Shown one piece after another: positions 43,721 to 52,093 of a DNA stretch of 64,000 bases. The stretch is taken from NCBI GenBank assembly GCA_002320285.1, contig DCKE01000024.1, positions 253,387 to 317,386 on the forward strand. The letters are read 5' to 3'. Position numbers and translations under genes: made by a program. Every line of letters starts with the position of its first letter. The stretch's first letter is position 1. The DNA is from Flavobacteriaceae bacterium UBA1682 (GTDB lineage: Bacteria; Bacteroidota; Bacteroidia; Flavobacteriales; Flavobacteriaceae). The notes under the pieces were generated by a model, which saw only the letters and a list, made by a program, of their open reading frames with translations, did not search any database and was not told the origin of the DNA.

Positions 43721-44325
43721 AAATAATATGTTGCTTTAAGGTATAGTATAACTCCGAAAATGGCATACATCATCCAAGTAATAAATATGGAATCGTCGGG
43801 AATTTTAATTAAAAATTCTAATAATAAAAATTGAATAAAAGTCACTGAAAAATAGATAAGCATCATATAAAAAAGTTTATAATGATTTATTTCTTTCTTT
43901 TTTTTTGCTAAAATGTAGAGAATGATGGTAATGAATAGAAGTGAATTAAATACTCTACCTATATTAATTACATAATTACCCGTAAACAAGTAATTTATAA
44001 ATTCAAATAAATTAATAAATACGGCAACTAATAGGATCAATTTTATCATATAATCATTACTATTTTTTATTAAAAAAAAGTATATTAGTAAAAATACTTC
44101 AATAATATTAAATAGTGGCAATAAACCGATGTTGTAATAATTAAATAGAATTAATATATTATTTGAAAAATCGAAAAGAAAACAGCTGATTATATATAAA
44201 GAAAGTGCTTTACAATGTTTATTCAATTTTTTGAAAATATAAACATTAATAAAGCACAATATAAACGTTATAGAAGTTATTATTCCATTAATAGTATCTG
44301 CTACTATTAAATAGTATTCATTCAT
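43690..44325 (-). CDS. Seven-helix membrane protein next to the histidine kinase
   Basis: A 211-residue very hydrophobic protein with seven predicted helices (near 7-27, 38-57, 66-86, 92-113, 120-141, 149-171, 176-199) and short loops. It resembles 7TM sensor-type domains attached to bacterial kinases but is a separate protein; I cannot assign a family. The tight overlap with the kinase gene suggests a sensor role. Confidence 0.68.
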   Translation of the reverse strand: MNEYYLIVADTINGIITSITFILCFINVYIFKKLNKHCKALSLYIISCFLFDFSNNILILFNYYNIGLLPLFNIIEVFLLIYFFLIKNSNDYMIKLILLVAVFINLFEFINYLFTGNYVINIGRVFNSLLFITIILYILAKKKKEINHYKLFYMMLIYFSVTFIQFLLLEFLIKIPDDSIFITWMMYAIFGVILYLKATYYLWKNTRILHI

Positions 44326-44345
44326 TTTAAAATTGGTCTCGCTGA

Positions 44346-45029
44346 TTACAGGTTGTATTTTAGTAATGAAAATTGCTTCTCATGTTCCATATTCCGATAT
44401 GGGGGACTCAATCTAGCCATATCATAAAAAGATTCTGTCTGAGCTTGTGGATGAATTTGATAGATCATTATATCTGGAGAATAACCTGTAATCGCGGGTT
44501 GATCTGTCTGACTATCGACTATATCCTTTATACCAAAATGCCCTTGCATAACTACATGATCATCATTAAATTTAAAGTCCTCTTTTGGTATTTCGAACAC
44601 TTCAAACACTTCATTCTCAAATAGCCATTTTTTAATTTCACGACTCCATCTTTTTTTTCTATTTTCAGCGACATCCTTTGATATCTCAGTATCCCCAATT
44701 AAATTCCGGTTAATTACCTGAAACTTGTTTATAAATTGGTCGATATTGTCCTTATTCCTGTCTAAAAATTCTTTATTGTCTCTGTTCTTTGAAATCATAT
44801 AAAATATAAGACTGTATACCTTACTTTTTTTATCGATATCTTCCTCTATTTCTACAGCTGGGTATAAATGATAACAGGCTGATTCGTCTTCCGAGGTAGA
44901 ATTATCTATTTCAAAATAATTAGCTTTACTCAACAATTCCAATATCAAGGAAGGATTGTTTTTTAATTTTTGCCAATTTCGTAAATTAGTAATAATATCT
45001 CTAAGTTTTTTATCGTTTTCTAAATTCAT
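44346..45029 (-). CDS. Unknown soluble protein heading the regulatory operon
   Basis: A 227-residue protein starting at ATG 45029 (MNLENDKKLRD); an ATG at 45071 lies too close to the promoter-like box at 45083. It is acidic and helical at first (LRDIITNLRNWQKLKNNPSLILELL), then has HLYPAVEIEEDIDKKSKVY and a late part with EIPKEDFKFNDDHVVMQGHFG. No family recognised. It is 20 bases upstream of the seven-helix gene, so it may be an extra input component. Confidence 0.55.
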   Translation of the reverse strand: MNLENDKKLRDIITNLRNWQKLKNNPSLILELLSKANYFEIDNSTSEDESACYHLYPAVEIEEDIDKKSKVYSLIFYMISKNRDNKEFLDRNKDNIDQFINKFQVINRNLIGDTEISKDVAENRKKRWSREIKKWLFENEVFEVFEIPKEDFKFNDDHVVMQGHFGIKDIVDSQTDQPAITGYSPDIMIYQIHPQAQTESFYDMARLSPPYRNMEHEKQFSLLKYNL

Positions 45030-45082
45030 ATTTATAGTTTTTAAGTTTAAAATACAGCTTATAAAGTTCATGTTTTATTATT

Positions 45083-45090
45083 CAAATCTA
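45083..45090 (-). promoter_or_regulatory. -7 box of the regulatory operon
   Basis: On the minus strand the sequence is TAGATTTG, fitting TAnnTTTG, 53 bases before ATG 45029. A clean -33 box is not seen. Confidence 0.45.
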
Positions 45091-45690
45091 ACCATCTTAA
45101 TTAGTCTTTAATAGTTGGGTGGGTATTTCATTGAGACCGTGCCACCTAATTTGATCAAATGGTGTCATTTTGAAAAGTTATACAATAATAAATAAAAAAT
45201 TTCAATCGCTAAAGGTTTGTTTTCCAATTTGATAGGTTCTTTCTATTTTACTAAACTTTAGAAGATGAATAAGATTTGCTGCATCATAGTAAACTGCCCT
45301 GTATTCCATTTAACAGGTTTGATAACCTAAAGCTTGAGTAAAATAAGTTTCACCAATACCAATAACAGCATTTAATTTTCAGCATAAAATCTAAAGTAGT
45401 TCATCTATGAAAAGCATTTTTGTCAAGGTCTCTACTATGATAGGTACAGTTGATATCAGCGTTGCTGGCATTTTTTCTAAAGTTCTTTTAATATGAATAT
45501 ATTATCGTTTAGAAAACAACAAGATAATGGTATTAAAATTTCCTAAGTGGCACAAATCAAACCCAAAACTAAAAATACTTAGTTTTTTACTTATTTGACG
45601 ATGCAACAACGGTCATCTACTCTATAGATAGTAAAGGTTCCAAAAACGTTTTACTAAAAAGCAGTTTAAAGCTATTAGAAACTTTTGATT
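45091..45690. other. Degraded intergenic stretch upstream of the AraC fragment
   Basis: About 600 bases without an intact gene. GTGCCACCTAA at 45139 and CTTAGTGGCAC-like sequence (reverse, ending 45553) form weak inverted ends about 415 bases apart, and the interior reads as many short broken frames. It could be the remains of a small insertion element, but no transposase motif is recognisable. Confidence 0.35.
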
Positions 45691-45957
45691 ATGGCGGAAA
45701 TTGCGGCAAAATTCGGTCTTTCGCTTACCTACCTCGGTAGTTATTTTCAAAAGCAATGCAACGAATCGTTACAATACTATATCTCATCCTATAGAATAAG
45801 ACTGATCGAGCACCGACTGCAATTTTCCGATATACGGCTCCATGAATTGGCGAGTGAATTTGGATTTACTGATGTAAGCCATATCAATAAATTTTTTAAA
45901 AGACATAAGGGAATGAGTTTAAAAGCCTACCGAGTTCAAAAGAATAAGCAACAGTAA
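45691..45957 (+). pseudogene. AraC-family HTH fragment
   Basis: An 88-residue reading frame that is only the C-terminal double HTH domain of an AraC/XylS regulator: MAEIAAKFGLSLTYLGSYFQKQ, YRIRLIEHRLQF, LHELASEFGFTDVSHINKFFKRHKGMSLKAYR. The sensor domain is missing, and the frame has a stop directly upstream of 45685. It is most likely the remnant of a full-length regulator. A free HTH protein is possible but rarer. Confidence 0.7.
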
Positions 45958-46102
45958 ACAAGTTACGCTAGTTCCATTTGCAAAATTTTATTTATTATTA
46001 GATGTCTGTATTAGTAGGGATTGATTCGCAATGCGATAACATGTTGTTAATGATGGCGTAAAGACTATTTATTAGAATGAAGCAAGACGCTTTAAATTTT
46101 AA

Positions 46103-46128
46103 AAAAAGCTGCTCTAAAGCAGCTTTTT
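46103..46128 (-). terminator. Terminator between the AraC fragment and the lipoprotein gene
   Basis: An 11-bp perfect stem (46103-46113 with 46118-46128) with A/T runs on both sides, useful for both strands. Confidence 0.85.
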
Positions 46129-46130
46129 CT

Positions 46131-46544
46131 TTACAATCCGGTTGACCTCACAAAAACATAAGGTGGATTTTCCATATAGATCTTCAACGTATCTTTAGTT
46201 GGATTTAAAACAAAATTATAACTGTCTTCCTCTGCTTTTGTCTTGTAATCTCCTATCGTTAAGTAGTGAATCTTTGCATCGTCATTATACCAATATCTTC
46301 CCATATTATGATCGTATTTGTTTGTATAAACATTGTAATCGTAGGTGGTTACCATAAAGTCGGTAAAGTGTTCATATAAGGGATACTTATTATCTTCCTC
46401 ACCGATATGTCGCCACCAGCCTTTTAGTTCTTCGGAATGATGCTGATTCTGGTAATTTTTATATAACGCATTGTCATCCTTATCACAGCAAACCATACTT
46501 AAACTTAAAAAAACAAGCACCGCATTTATATAAAGTGATTTCAT
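46131..46544 (-). CDS. Small lipoprotein of unknown function
   Basis: A 137-residue exported protein. The signal sequence ends SLSMVCCDKDD, a lipobox with Cys19 or Cys20. The mature part is aromatic-rich (WWRHIGEED, HFTDFMVTTYDYNVY, NMGRYWYNDDAKI), suggesting a small beta-rich fold like a lipocalin-type domain. It is 14 bases downstream of the hydrolase gene, probably in one operon. Family not recognised. Confidence 0.62.
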   Translation of the reverse strand: MKSLYINAVLVFLSLSMVCCDKDDNALYKNYQNQHHSEELKGWWRHIGEEDNKYPLYEHFTDFMVTTYDYNVYTNKYDHNMGRYWYNDDAKIHYLTIGDYKTKAEEDSYNFVLNPTKDTLKIYMENPPYVFVRSTGL

Positions 46545-46558
46545 TTTGTTTCTAACAT

Positions 46559-47761
46559 TTAAGGTTTGTTTTTAATTTCTCCTTTTACAAAGGACTCACT
46601 ATCGGAATAAACATCTGAAGGAGTCACAATTTGCGAAAGTGGATTACTTAAATTTACACTAACTGAATTTTTGGCGGCAAACCATACATGTGACGAACAT
46701 ACAAATCGATTTAGAATTCGCGCAGTCGCTTTCATGTGCAGGAACTCATCAACGTTATAGAGATATTTTTTGCCTATAAAGCTCTCTCCTTTAGCGGCAA
46801 ACGAATTTTTATTAATCGGGTGATAGCTTGTCGTGGTATGTACGCCTTTTTTCCAAGTAAATTTCACTTTAGTTCTCTTCTCTTTCAATTCCATCAAATA
46901 AAAGTTGGACTCATCCCAAGCATTTTGTATTGCTTTTTTCTGTATTCCTCCTGTTCTCCATGCTTCCACAAAAACCAAACTGTTCGTTAAAGTAGCTGCG
47001 GTAATATTAGCAGTAACAATTCCCGTATGTCCAACAGCAAATCTTTTGTTGTCGGTAGCTAATAACTGAAATTTGAAACCATGTTTGGGAAGTCCTACTA
47101 AGATATCCCCTCTTTGTGCATTCATAGAAGCCAATAAATTTCTTGTTTTGGTGGCCGCATTAACATCTGGAACTGTTGGTGTTGGCAAATTCACTACAGG
47201 TGGATTACTAATTTGTATTTCGCCAATTCTTATATTCAAATCTTCAAAGAATTTTTTGCGATCTTTGACTTTGGTTTCTATAGAAGTCACTAGATTTTCT
47301 TGCAGTAGCGTCTTTACAATGCCATTTTGCAGCGAAAAATACTTAGTTAATTCGGGTACTAAGCGTACCTTATTGGAAACAGTTATCGCAGCTTCATCCA
47401 TATACTGATCGATAAACGATACCTGATACAATTCCTCCATATCGTAAAACGAAAGCTGCTTGACCGTCTCTTCATCGATTATATGCATATTTTTCAATTT
47501 TTCAACTAAGGAAACTTCATCTTCTAAAAAGCTTTCTGCTACTTGCAACCTATTAATTTCTGTGGCAAATACAATTGTTTTTAAGTTGTCATAATAGAGT
47601 TGCACCTCGGGAATAGCAACTTGGTCCCCATTCATAGCCTTAGTGTCGACTATACTTTGCGACAGCTCTGCCGTTTGTTCTTCTGTACTACACGAATAAA
47701 GTCCGAAGCTCAACAAAACCGCTCCAAGTATTCCAATCTTATGCCTTTTAAAGTTTCTCAT
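46559..47761 (-). CDS. Lipoprotein with permuted NlpC/P60 (YiiX-like) hydrolase domain
   Basis: A 400-residue lipoprotein (signal LLSFGLYSCSTEE, Cys24). The N-terminal 200 residues are helical. The C-terminal 180 residues look like a permuted NlpC/P60 papain-like domain: RGDILVGLPKHG, AVGHTGIVTA with the conserved His, LVFVEAWRTGG, KGESFIGKKYLYN, and FVCSSHVWFAAKN, in which the Cys is the probable nucleophile (Cys near residue 358). YiiX-type proteins cleave amide or thioester bonds in lipids or peptides. The target is unknown. Confidence 0.72.
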   Translation of the reverse strand: MRNFKRHKIGILGAVLLSFGLYSCSTEEQTAELSQSIVDTKAMNGDQVAIPEVQLYYDNLKTIVFATEINRLQVAESFLEDEVSLVEKLKNMHIIDEETVKQLSFYDMEELYQVSFIDQYMDEAAITVSNKVRLVPELTKYFSLQNGIVKTLLQENLVTSIETKVKDRKKFFEDLNIRIGEIQISNPPVVNLPTPTVPDVNAATKTRNLLASMNAQRGDILVGLPKHGFKFQLLATDNKRFAVGHTGIVTANITAATLTNSLVFVEAWRTGGIQKKAIQNAWDESNFYLMELKEKRTKVKFTWKKGVHTTTSYHPINKNSFAAKGESFIGKKYLYNVDEFLHMKATARILNRFVCSSHVWFAAKNSVSVNLSNPLSQIVTPSDVYSDSESFVKGEIKNKP

Positions 47762-48161
47762 ATTTAAATAATAGTGATACAGTTTTTTATTTCTAAACTG
47801 TCGTTAATAATAAGCCTTTACAGTTTTATATATTATCCCAATTGATCTGTGAATTATAGCTAGCCGAATATGCTGAGTAATCCCATGATCTACATAAAAT
47901 TTGCTATTCGGATAGAAAATCGAGAATACCCTCATTACTCCTAATAATTATTTAATAGCTGTCAAATAACAAACGATTATCAGTTGCAAACGATAATAAA
48001 GTTAAATATAATATAATTTTTTAGATAATTAACAATCTTTTTTTAATAAATCTTTTTAGTTTTGGGGAAATAGTACGTAAAAAAGTGTTGTTTAATTGGA
48101 ACATTAAAACAAAAACCATAACAACCTTAAGATTTTTTTTAATGGTCTTACTGGTATCTAT
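47762..48161. other. AT-rich intergenic region
   Basis: 400 bases with no ORF or RNA gene recognised. Presumably contains the promoter of the minus-strand hydrolase operon. Confidence 0.35.
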
Positions 48162-48201
48162 AAAAAAACAGCAGTAAATCGAAATCTACTGCTGTTTTTT
48201 T
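48162..48201 (-). terminator. Terminator of the asparagine/C4-dicarboxylate cluster
   Basis: A 15-bp stem (48162-48176 with 48187-48201) with an A-run on the plus strand, that is a T-run for the minus strand, 40 bases after the porin stop. Confidence 0.85.
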
Positions 48202-48240
48202 AAGGTGAAAGCGTGGTTATAGTAATCTAAAGCCAAATCA

Positions 48241-49443
48241 TTATAAAACCAACAAAGGAGCGATAAAACCGATGCCTAAAAAGCCGGTATTATAATCTTT
48301 AACACCAAAAGCATTTTCAGCATACTTGGTATAATCGTATTTTCGCGCCGTATAGGCAATATAAAAGCGGATATTCATGTCTTTGAAGGGCATGTATTCC
48401 ACCATCGGAATAAGACCATAACTCGTCGACAATTTTGAACTCCCATTCGGATCGGGATTGTCGTTCCACGAATGCGTAGCATTCATAGCCGTTAAGAGCA
48501 CATTGATCTTGGGAGTTACCAGATACTCCGCTCTGATCCAATTGGCTATATACTTGGTTTTTTGCGTCGCAAAAGGATATTGAGAGTTGACGATTTCCGA
48601 GGCAATACCCAAGCGATCAAGCGCTTCATCGCGATATTGGAAGTCGTAATACAACACGAAGTTCTTGGCTTTATACTTATTTCCCAACGCAAAATAGTTC
48701 ATATTGGTATTCTTGGCTTCATTAAAGAAACTGTAACTATAGGTCGTTTCAAACTTACCGTCAAAAAAGCTACCTCGCCAGTTCCCCACTGCAGCTAATG
48801 GAAATTTAGAAGCCGTGATATCGGGCGGTGCACTGGCTCCATATTGCTCCTCATAACTTTTCGTTCTGGAATTCAATACCTGAAAAGAAAATGAATTTTT
48901 CCCATCTGCCAGCGTATGTGCTATCCCCGCACCTACTAAAAAGTTATCGGCATATTCGATGATATCATTGTAGGTAATAATATCAATCGGATTCAGATCA
49001 AATTCATATCCACCCCAATCTGCACATAGTTTTCCAACAGATATATTCGTTCTTGGCGACAAATCCACTTTGATAAAAGCCAAATCCACTGACCTACTGA
49101 TATTATCTAGATCTCCGGGAAGTTGCTCTCTGGTATATCGGTTTCGAAATCTAAAATACACCTTATCGTGGATTTTACCTTTGATTTCAAACCGGAACTG
49201 ATCGGCATTAAATTTTGAACCCGTATGGCTACCATCGGTAAAAGAACTATTAAAAGCCATTCGCGTATTGAAAATGACATCTACATCCCTCAAAAGCGAC
49301 TGCTTTGAAATGGGAATTAGCGATTTGGCGGAATCCGTAATAATAAAATTCCCCAGATCCGTCTGCTTTTGCATTTGATCTACTTGTCCAAGCACAATGA
49401 CCGGAAGTAATCCGATGATCAAATAGAAGAAAATTTTTTTCAT
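48241..49443 (-). CDS. Outer-membrane porin (OprO/OprP-like)
   Basis: A 400-residue beta-barrel protein. I start at ATG 49443 (MKKIFFYLIIGLLPVIVLGQ), which gives a clean signal peptide; a longer frame upstream would begin inside the intergenic region. The mature part has amphipathic strands ending in aromatic residues (FRFEIKGKIHDKVYFRFRNRY, FVLYYDFQYRD, IRFYIAYTARKYDY) and ends with a hydrophobic Leu. It probably supplies anionic substrates such as aspartate or C4-dicarboxylates across the outer membrane. It is the last gene of the cluster. Confidence 0.82.
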   Translation of the reverse strand: MKKIFFYLIIGLLPVIVLGQVDQMQKQTDLGNFIITDSAKSLIPISKQSLLRDVDVIFNTRMAFNSSFTDGSHTGSKFNADQFRFEIKGKIHDKVYFRFRNRYTREQLPGDLDNISRSVDLAFIKVDLSPRTNISVGKLCADWGGYEFDLNPIDIITYNDIIEYADNFLVGAGIAHTLADGKNSFSFQVLNSRTKSYEEQYGASAPPDITASKFPLAAVGNWRGSFFDGKFETTYSYSFFNEAKNTNMNYFALGNKYKAKNFVLYYDFQYRDEALDRLGIASEIVNSQYPFATQKTKYIANWIRAEYLVTPKINVLLTAMNATHSWNDNPDPNGSSKLSTSYGLIPMVEYMPFKDMNIRFYIAYTARKYDYTKYAENAFGVKDYNTGFLGIGFIAPLLVL

Positions 49444-49552
49444 ATGTTGATTTTTTAAATATTTATACTCATATGAAATCGCTTCATCTTCAGGGGGTTT
49501 GGGGGAGTCAAACGCTTTACTATAGCGATAACATAACGATACTTTTACAGAT

Positions 49553-50893
49553 TTATAACAAAAAAGAACCCAGTAAAAACCCTGCGGCAATGGCTACAGA
49601 TATGGTGACCACCCCGGGGACAAAAAAGCTGTGATTGATGACGAATTTCCCGATTTTGGTACTTCCTGTTCGGTCAAAGTTGATCGCCGCTAGTAAAGTA
49701 GGATAACCCGGCAAAACAAAATCACTGTTGACCGCCGGAAAAATTGCAATCAAAGCAGATGGTGGTAAACCAAGAGCAATCCCTAATGGCATCATGGTTT
49801 TGGTTGTTGCGGCCTGACTAAACATAAGAGCCCCCATGATAAACACCGCAATTGCAAAAGTCCACGGATACTCTGAAACGATTCCCCCTAAAGCCTTTTG
49901 TATGATATCGTTATTGGACGACATAAAGGTAGAACTCATCCATACCACGCCAAATACCGATACTACAGCCGAAGCCATCGAAACAAATAAACTGGCTTTG
50001 GTAACTTCTGCAGTAGTGGTTTTCGTAATCAACATCATCGCGGCGGAGGCCGTTAGTGTAATCACACTGATGATGGTCACCATGGTTAACGACCCATCTG
50101 CCTTTACGGCCAGAGATTCCGCACCAGCCTCAAAACTAGGAACGATAGCGGGAAATGCTCCAGCAATTACGATTAACAAGATGGCTACACCAAATATTAA
50201 AACGGATGTTTTAGCACCCGGTTTTAAGGCCACCTCTTTACCTTCCATACCACTATTCATCGATTTGGCAAATTCAGGGTCTTTCATTTTTTCCATAAAA
50301 ATCGGATCATCATTAAGTTCAACACCCTTCTTCATTACGGAAAAGCAGCCGATTAATAACCCGATAATACTAGCTGGTATACAGATCATCATGATGTCGA
50401 CCATGGCACCATGATAGGCCAAAATAACAACTAAGGCAGCAGTAGCAGCACTCATCGGACTACCCGTTAGTGCCAAATGCGAAGCAATAACCGATATACT
50501 TAAAGGTCGTTCCGGACGAATACGCTTCTTAGCAGATACTTCTGAAATGATCGGCAGTAAGGAATAAACAATATGGGCTGTACCTGCAAACAGGCATAAA
50601 AAATAGACGGTAAATGGTGCGATAAAAGTTATGTTGGATGGATTACTACGAATGATTCTTTCAGCCAAACTGACTAAATAGTCCAACCCACCACTCGCTT
50701 GTAGCGTAGCTGCTGTAGTAACAATAGCCATAATAATCAGCATCACATCTAGAGGAGGATCCGTCGGCTTCATCTTAAAAATAAAAATAAAGATAAAAAG
50801 TCCGACCATTCCCATAACACCCAAGCCAATTCCTTTCATTTGCGACCCTATAAGGATCATAGCAATGAGAATAGCAAATTCAATCCAGATCAT
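49553..50893 (-). CDS. Anaerobic C4-dicarboxylate transporter (DcuA/DcuB family)
   Basis: A 446-residue inner-membrane antiporter. The family features are the start MIWIEFAILIAMILIGSQMKG, many hydrophobic helices, TGSPMSAATAALVV near residues 144-157 and IFPAVNSDFVLPGYPTLLAAINFDRTGSTKIG near 382-413. DcuA/B exchange aspartate, fumarate, malate and succinate. Next to aspA and ansB it would import aspartate and release fumarate or succinate. Length 446 fits DcuA/B. Start overlap with the porin is absent (109-base gap). Confidence 0.93.
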   Translation of the reverse strand: MIWIEFAILIAMILIGSQMKGIGLGVMGMVGLFIFIFIFKMKPTDPPLDVMLIIMAIVTTAATLQASGGLDYLVSLAERIIRSNPSNITFIAPFTVYFLCLFAGTAHIVYSLLPIISEVSAKKRIRPERPLSISVIASHLALTGSPMSAATAALVVILAYHGAMVDIMMICIPASIIGLLIGCFSVMKKGVELNDDPIFMEKMKDPEFAKSMNSGMEGKEVALKPGAKTSVLIFGVAILLIVIAGAFPAIVPSFEAGAESLAVKADGSLTMVTIISVITLTASAAMMLITKTTTAEVTKASLFVSMASAVVSVFGVVWMSSTFMSSNNDIIQKALGGIVSEYPWTFAIAVFIMGALMFSQAATTKTMMPLGIALGLPPSALIAIFPAVNSDFVLPGYPTLLAAINFDRTGSTKIGKFVINHSFFVPGVVTISVAIAAGFLLGSFLL

Positions 50894-50929
50894 AGTTAGA
50901 ATTTTAAGTTAATGACTACTTTGTTGTTG

Positions 50930-50970
50930 GTGAAAAAAAGAGAATCCATATCAAACTACAGATTCTCTTT
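50930..50970 (-). terminator. Intercistronic terminator or attenuator between ansB and the Dcu gene
   Basis: A perfect 10-bp stem (50937-50946 with 50961-50970) followed on the minus strand by seven T. It lies between two genes of the same strand, so it may set lower expression of the transporter and porin. Confidence 0.8.
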
Positions 50971-50980
50971 CTTAAGGATA

Positions 50981-52036
50981 TTAATAATCAAAGAAATTTT
51001 GCTGAATTTTGGCTCTATTAGAAGTTTCGGTCAAGGATAACATCAATAAAACCCTAGCTTTTTGTGGGTTCAAATCATCGGAAACCACAAATCCCAGTTC
51101 GGCATCTTTAACCTCGTTATCCAAGGTGATACGACCAGAACCCGCACGACCAGAACGGCACACGATGATTCCTTTTTTAGCAGCTTCTGCTAAGGCTTTT
51201 CCTACTGGAGCATTAAAATTACCGTTACCCATACCGGCATAGACCACTCCTTTTGGACCAGAATTGGTAACGCAGTACACACTGTTTGGATTGGCATCCG
51301 CATAGCCGTAGATAATCTCTACTTGCGGTAAAGAATTTAACTTAGTCACATCAAATTTTTTCAGCGGACTTCTCAGCGATTGGTAGTAGTATTGCACTTT
51401 ACCGTCGTAAATCAAACCTACCGGTCCGAAATTTTTAGATTTAAAAGTCTCCAAATCCGTAGTACTGGTTTTAGTGACATCTCTCGCGTCAAAAACCTTT
51501 TCGTTCATCGCAACCAGTACGCCTTTACCAACACTCTTAGGATCTGCGGCAACGACAATAGCATCTAATAAATTTCTATTACCATCCTGACTCATCGCCG
51601 TTGAAGGACGCATAGCTCCTACAATTACAACGGGTTTGTCAGACATTACCGTCAGATCTAAAAAATAAGCCGTTTCTTCTTGAGTATCTGTTCCGTGGGT
51701 AACCACAACAGCGTCGGCTTCATCTTTTGCAAAAATTTCATTGATGCGCTTAGTCAATTTTAACCAAGTAGCAATGTTCATGTCTTGGCTACCTATAGAA
51801 GCGATTTGCTCTCCGCTAATTTTTCCGTAATTGTGAATCTGCGGAACTGCATTAAGCAAATCATCAATGGGAACTTTTCCAGCAGTATAAGCTGCTTTGG
51901 TAGCCGACTCTCCTGAACCGGCAATAGTACCACCAGTAGCTAATATAATTATTCTAGAAGACCCTTTGGATTGCTCTTGAGCAGGTACTTGAGTGCTTAC
52001 TACAAACAGTAGTAATAAAAGAATGCTTTTTCTCAT
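50981..52036 (-). CDS. ansB: Type II L-asparaginase
   Basis: A 351-residue periplasmic asparaginase with signal peptide (1-19, ending TQVPAQ). First catalytic Thr is in ILATGGTIAGSGES, the second in VVTHGTDTQEETAYFLDL with Asp, and AMRPSTAMSQDGNRNL follows. It hydrolyses asparagine to aspartate and ammonia. It is 57 bases downstream of aspA and followed by the attenuator-like hairpin. Confidence 0.95.
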   Translation of the reverse strand: MRKSILLLLLFVVSTQVPAQEQSKGSSRIIILATGGTIAGSGESATKAAYTAGKVPIDDLLNAVPQIHNYGKISGEQIASIGSQDMNIATWLKLTKRINEIFAKDEADAVVVTHGTDTQEETAYFLDLTVMSDKPVVIVGAMRPSTAMSQDGNRNLLDAIVVAADPKSVGKGVLVAMNEKVFDARDVTKTSTTDLETFKSKNFGPVGLIYDGKVQYYYQSLRSPLKKFDVTKLNSLPQVEIIYGYADANPNSVYCVTNSGPKGVVYAGMGNGNFNAPVGKALAEAAKKGIIVCRSGRAGSGRITLDNEVKDAELGFVVSDDLNPQKARVLLMLSLTETSNRAKIQQNFFDY

Positions 52037-52093
52037 AATTGTATATTTTAATTAAACCTATTATATGGAAAACTTAAAGTCTCTATAAAGCGT

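Noticed and set aside
45139..45553. Complete insertion sequence bounded by GTGCCAC ends
   Set aside because: The inverted ends match only over about 7 bases and no transposase motif can be read inside. Kept only as an intergenic remark.
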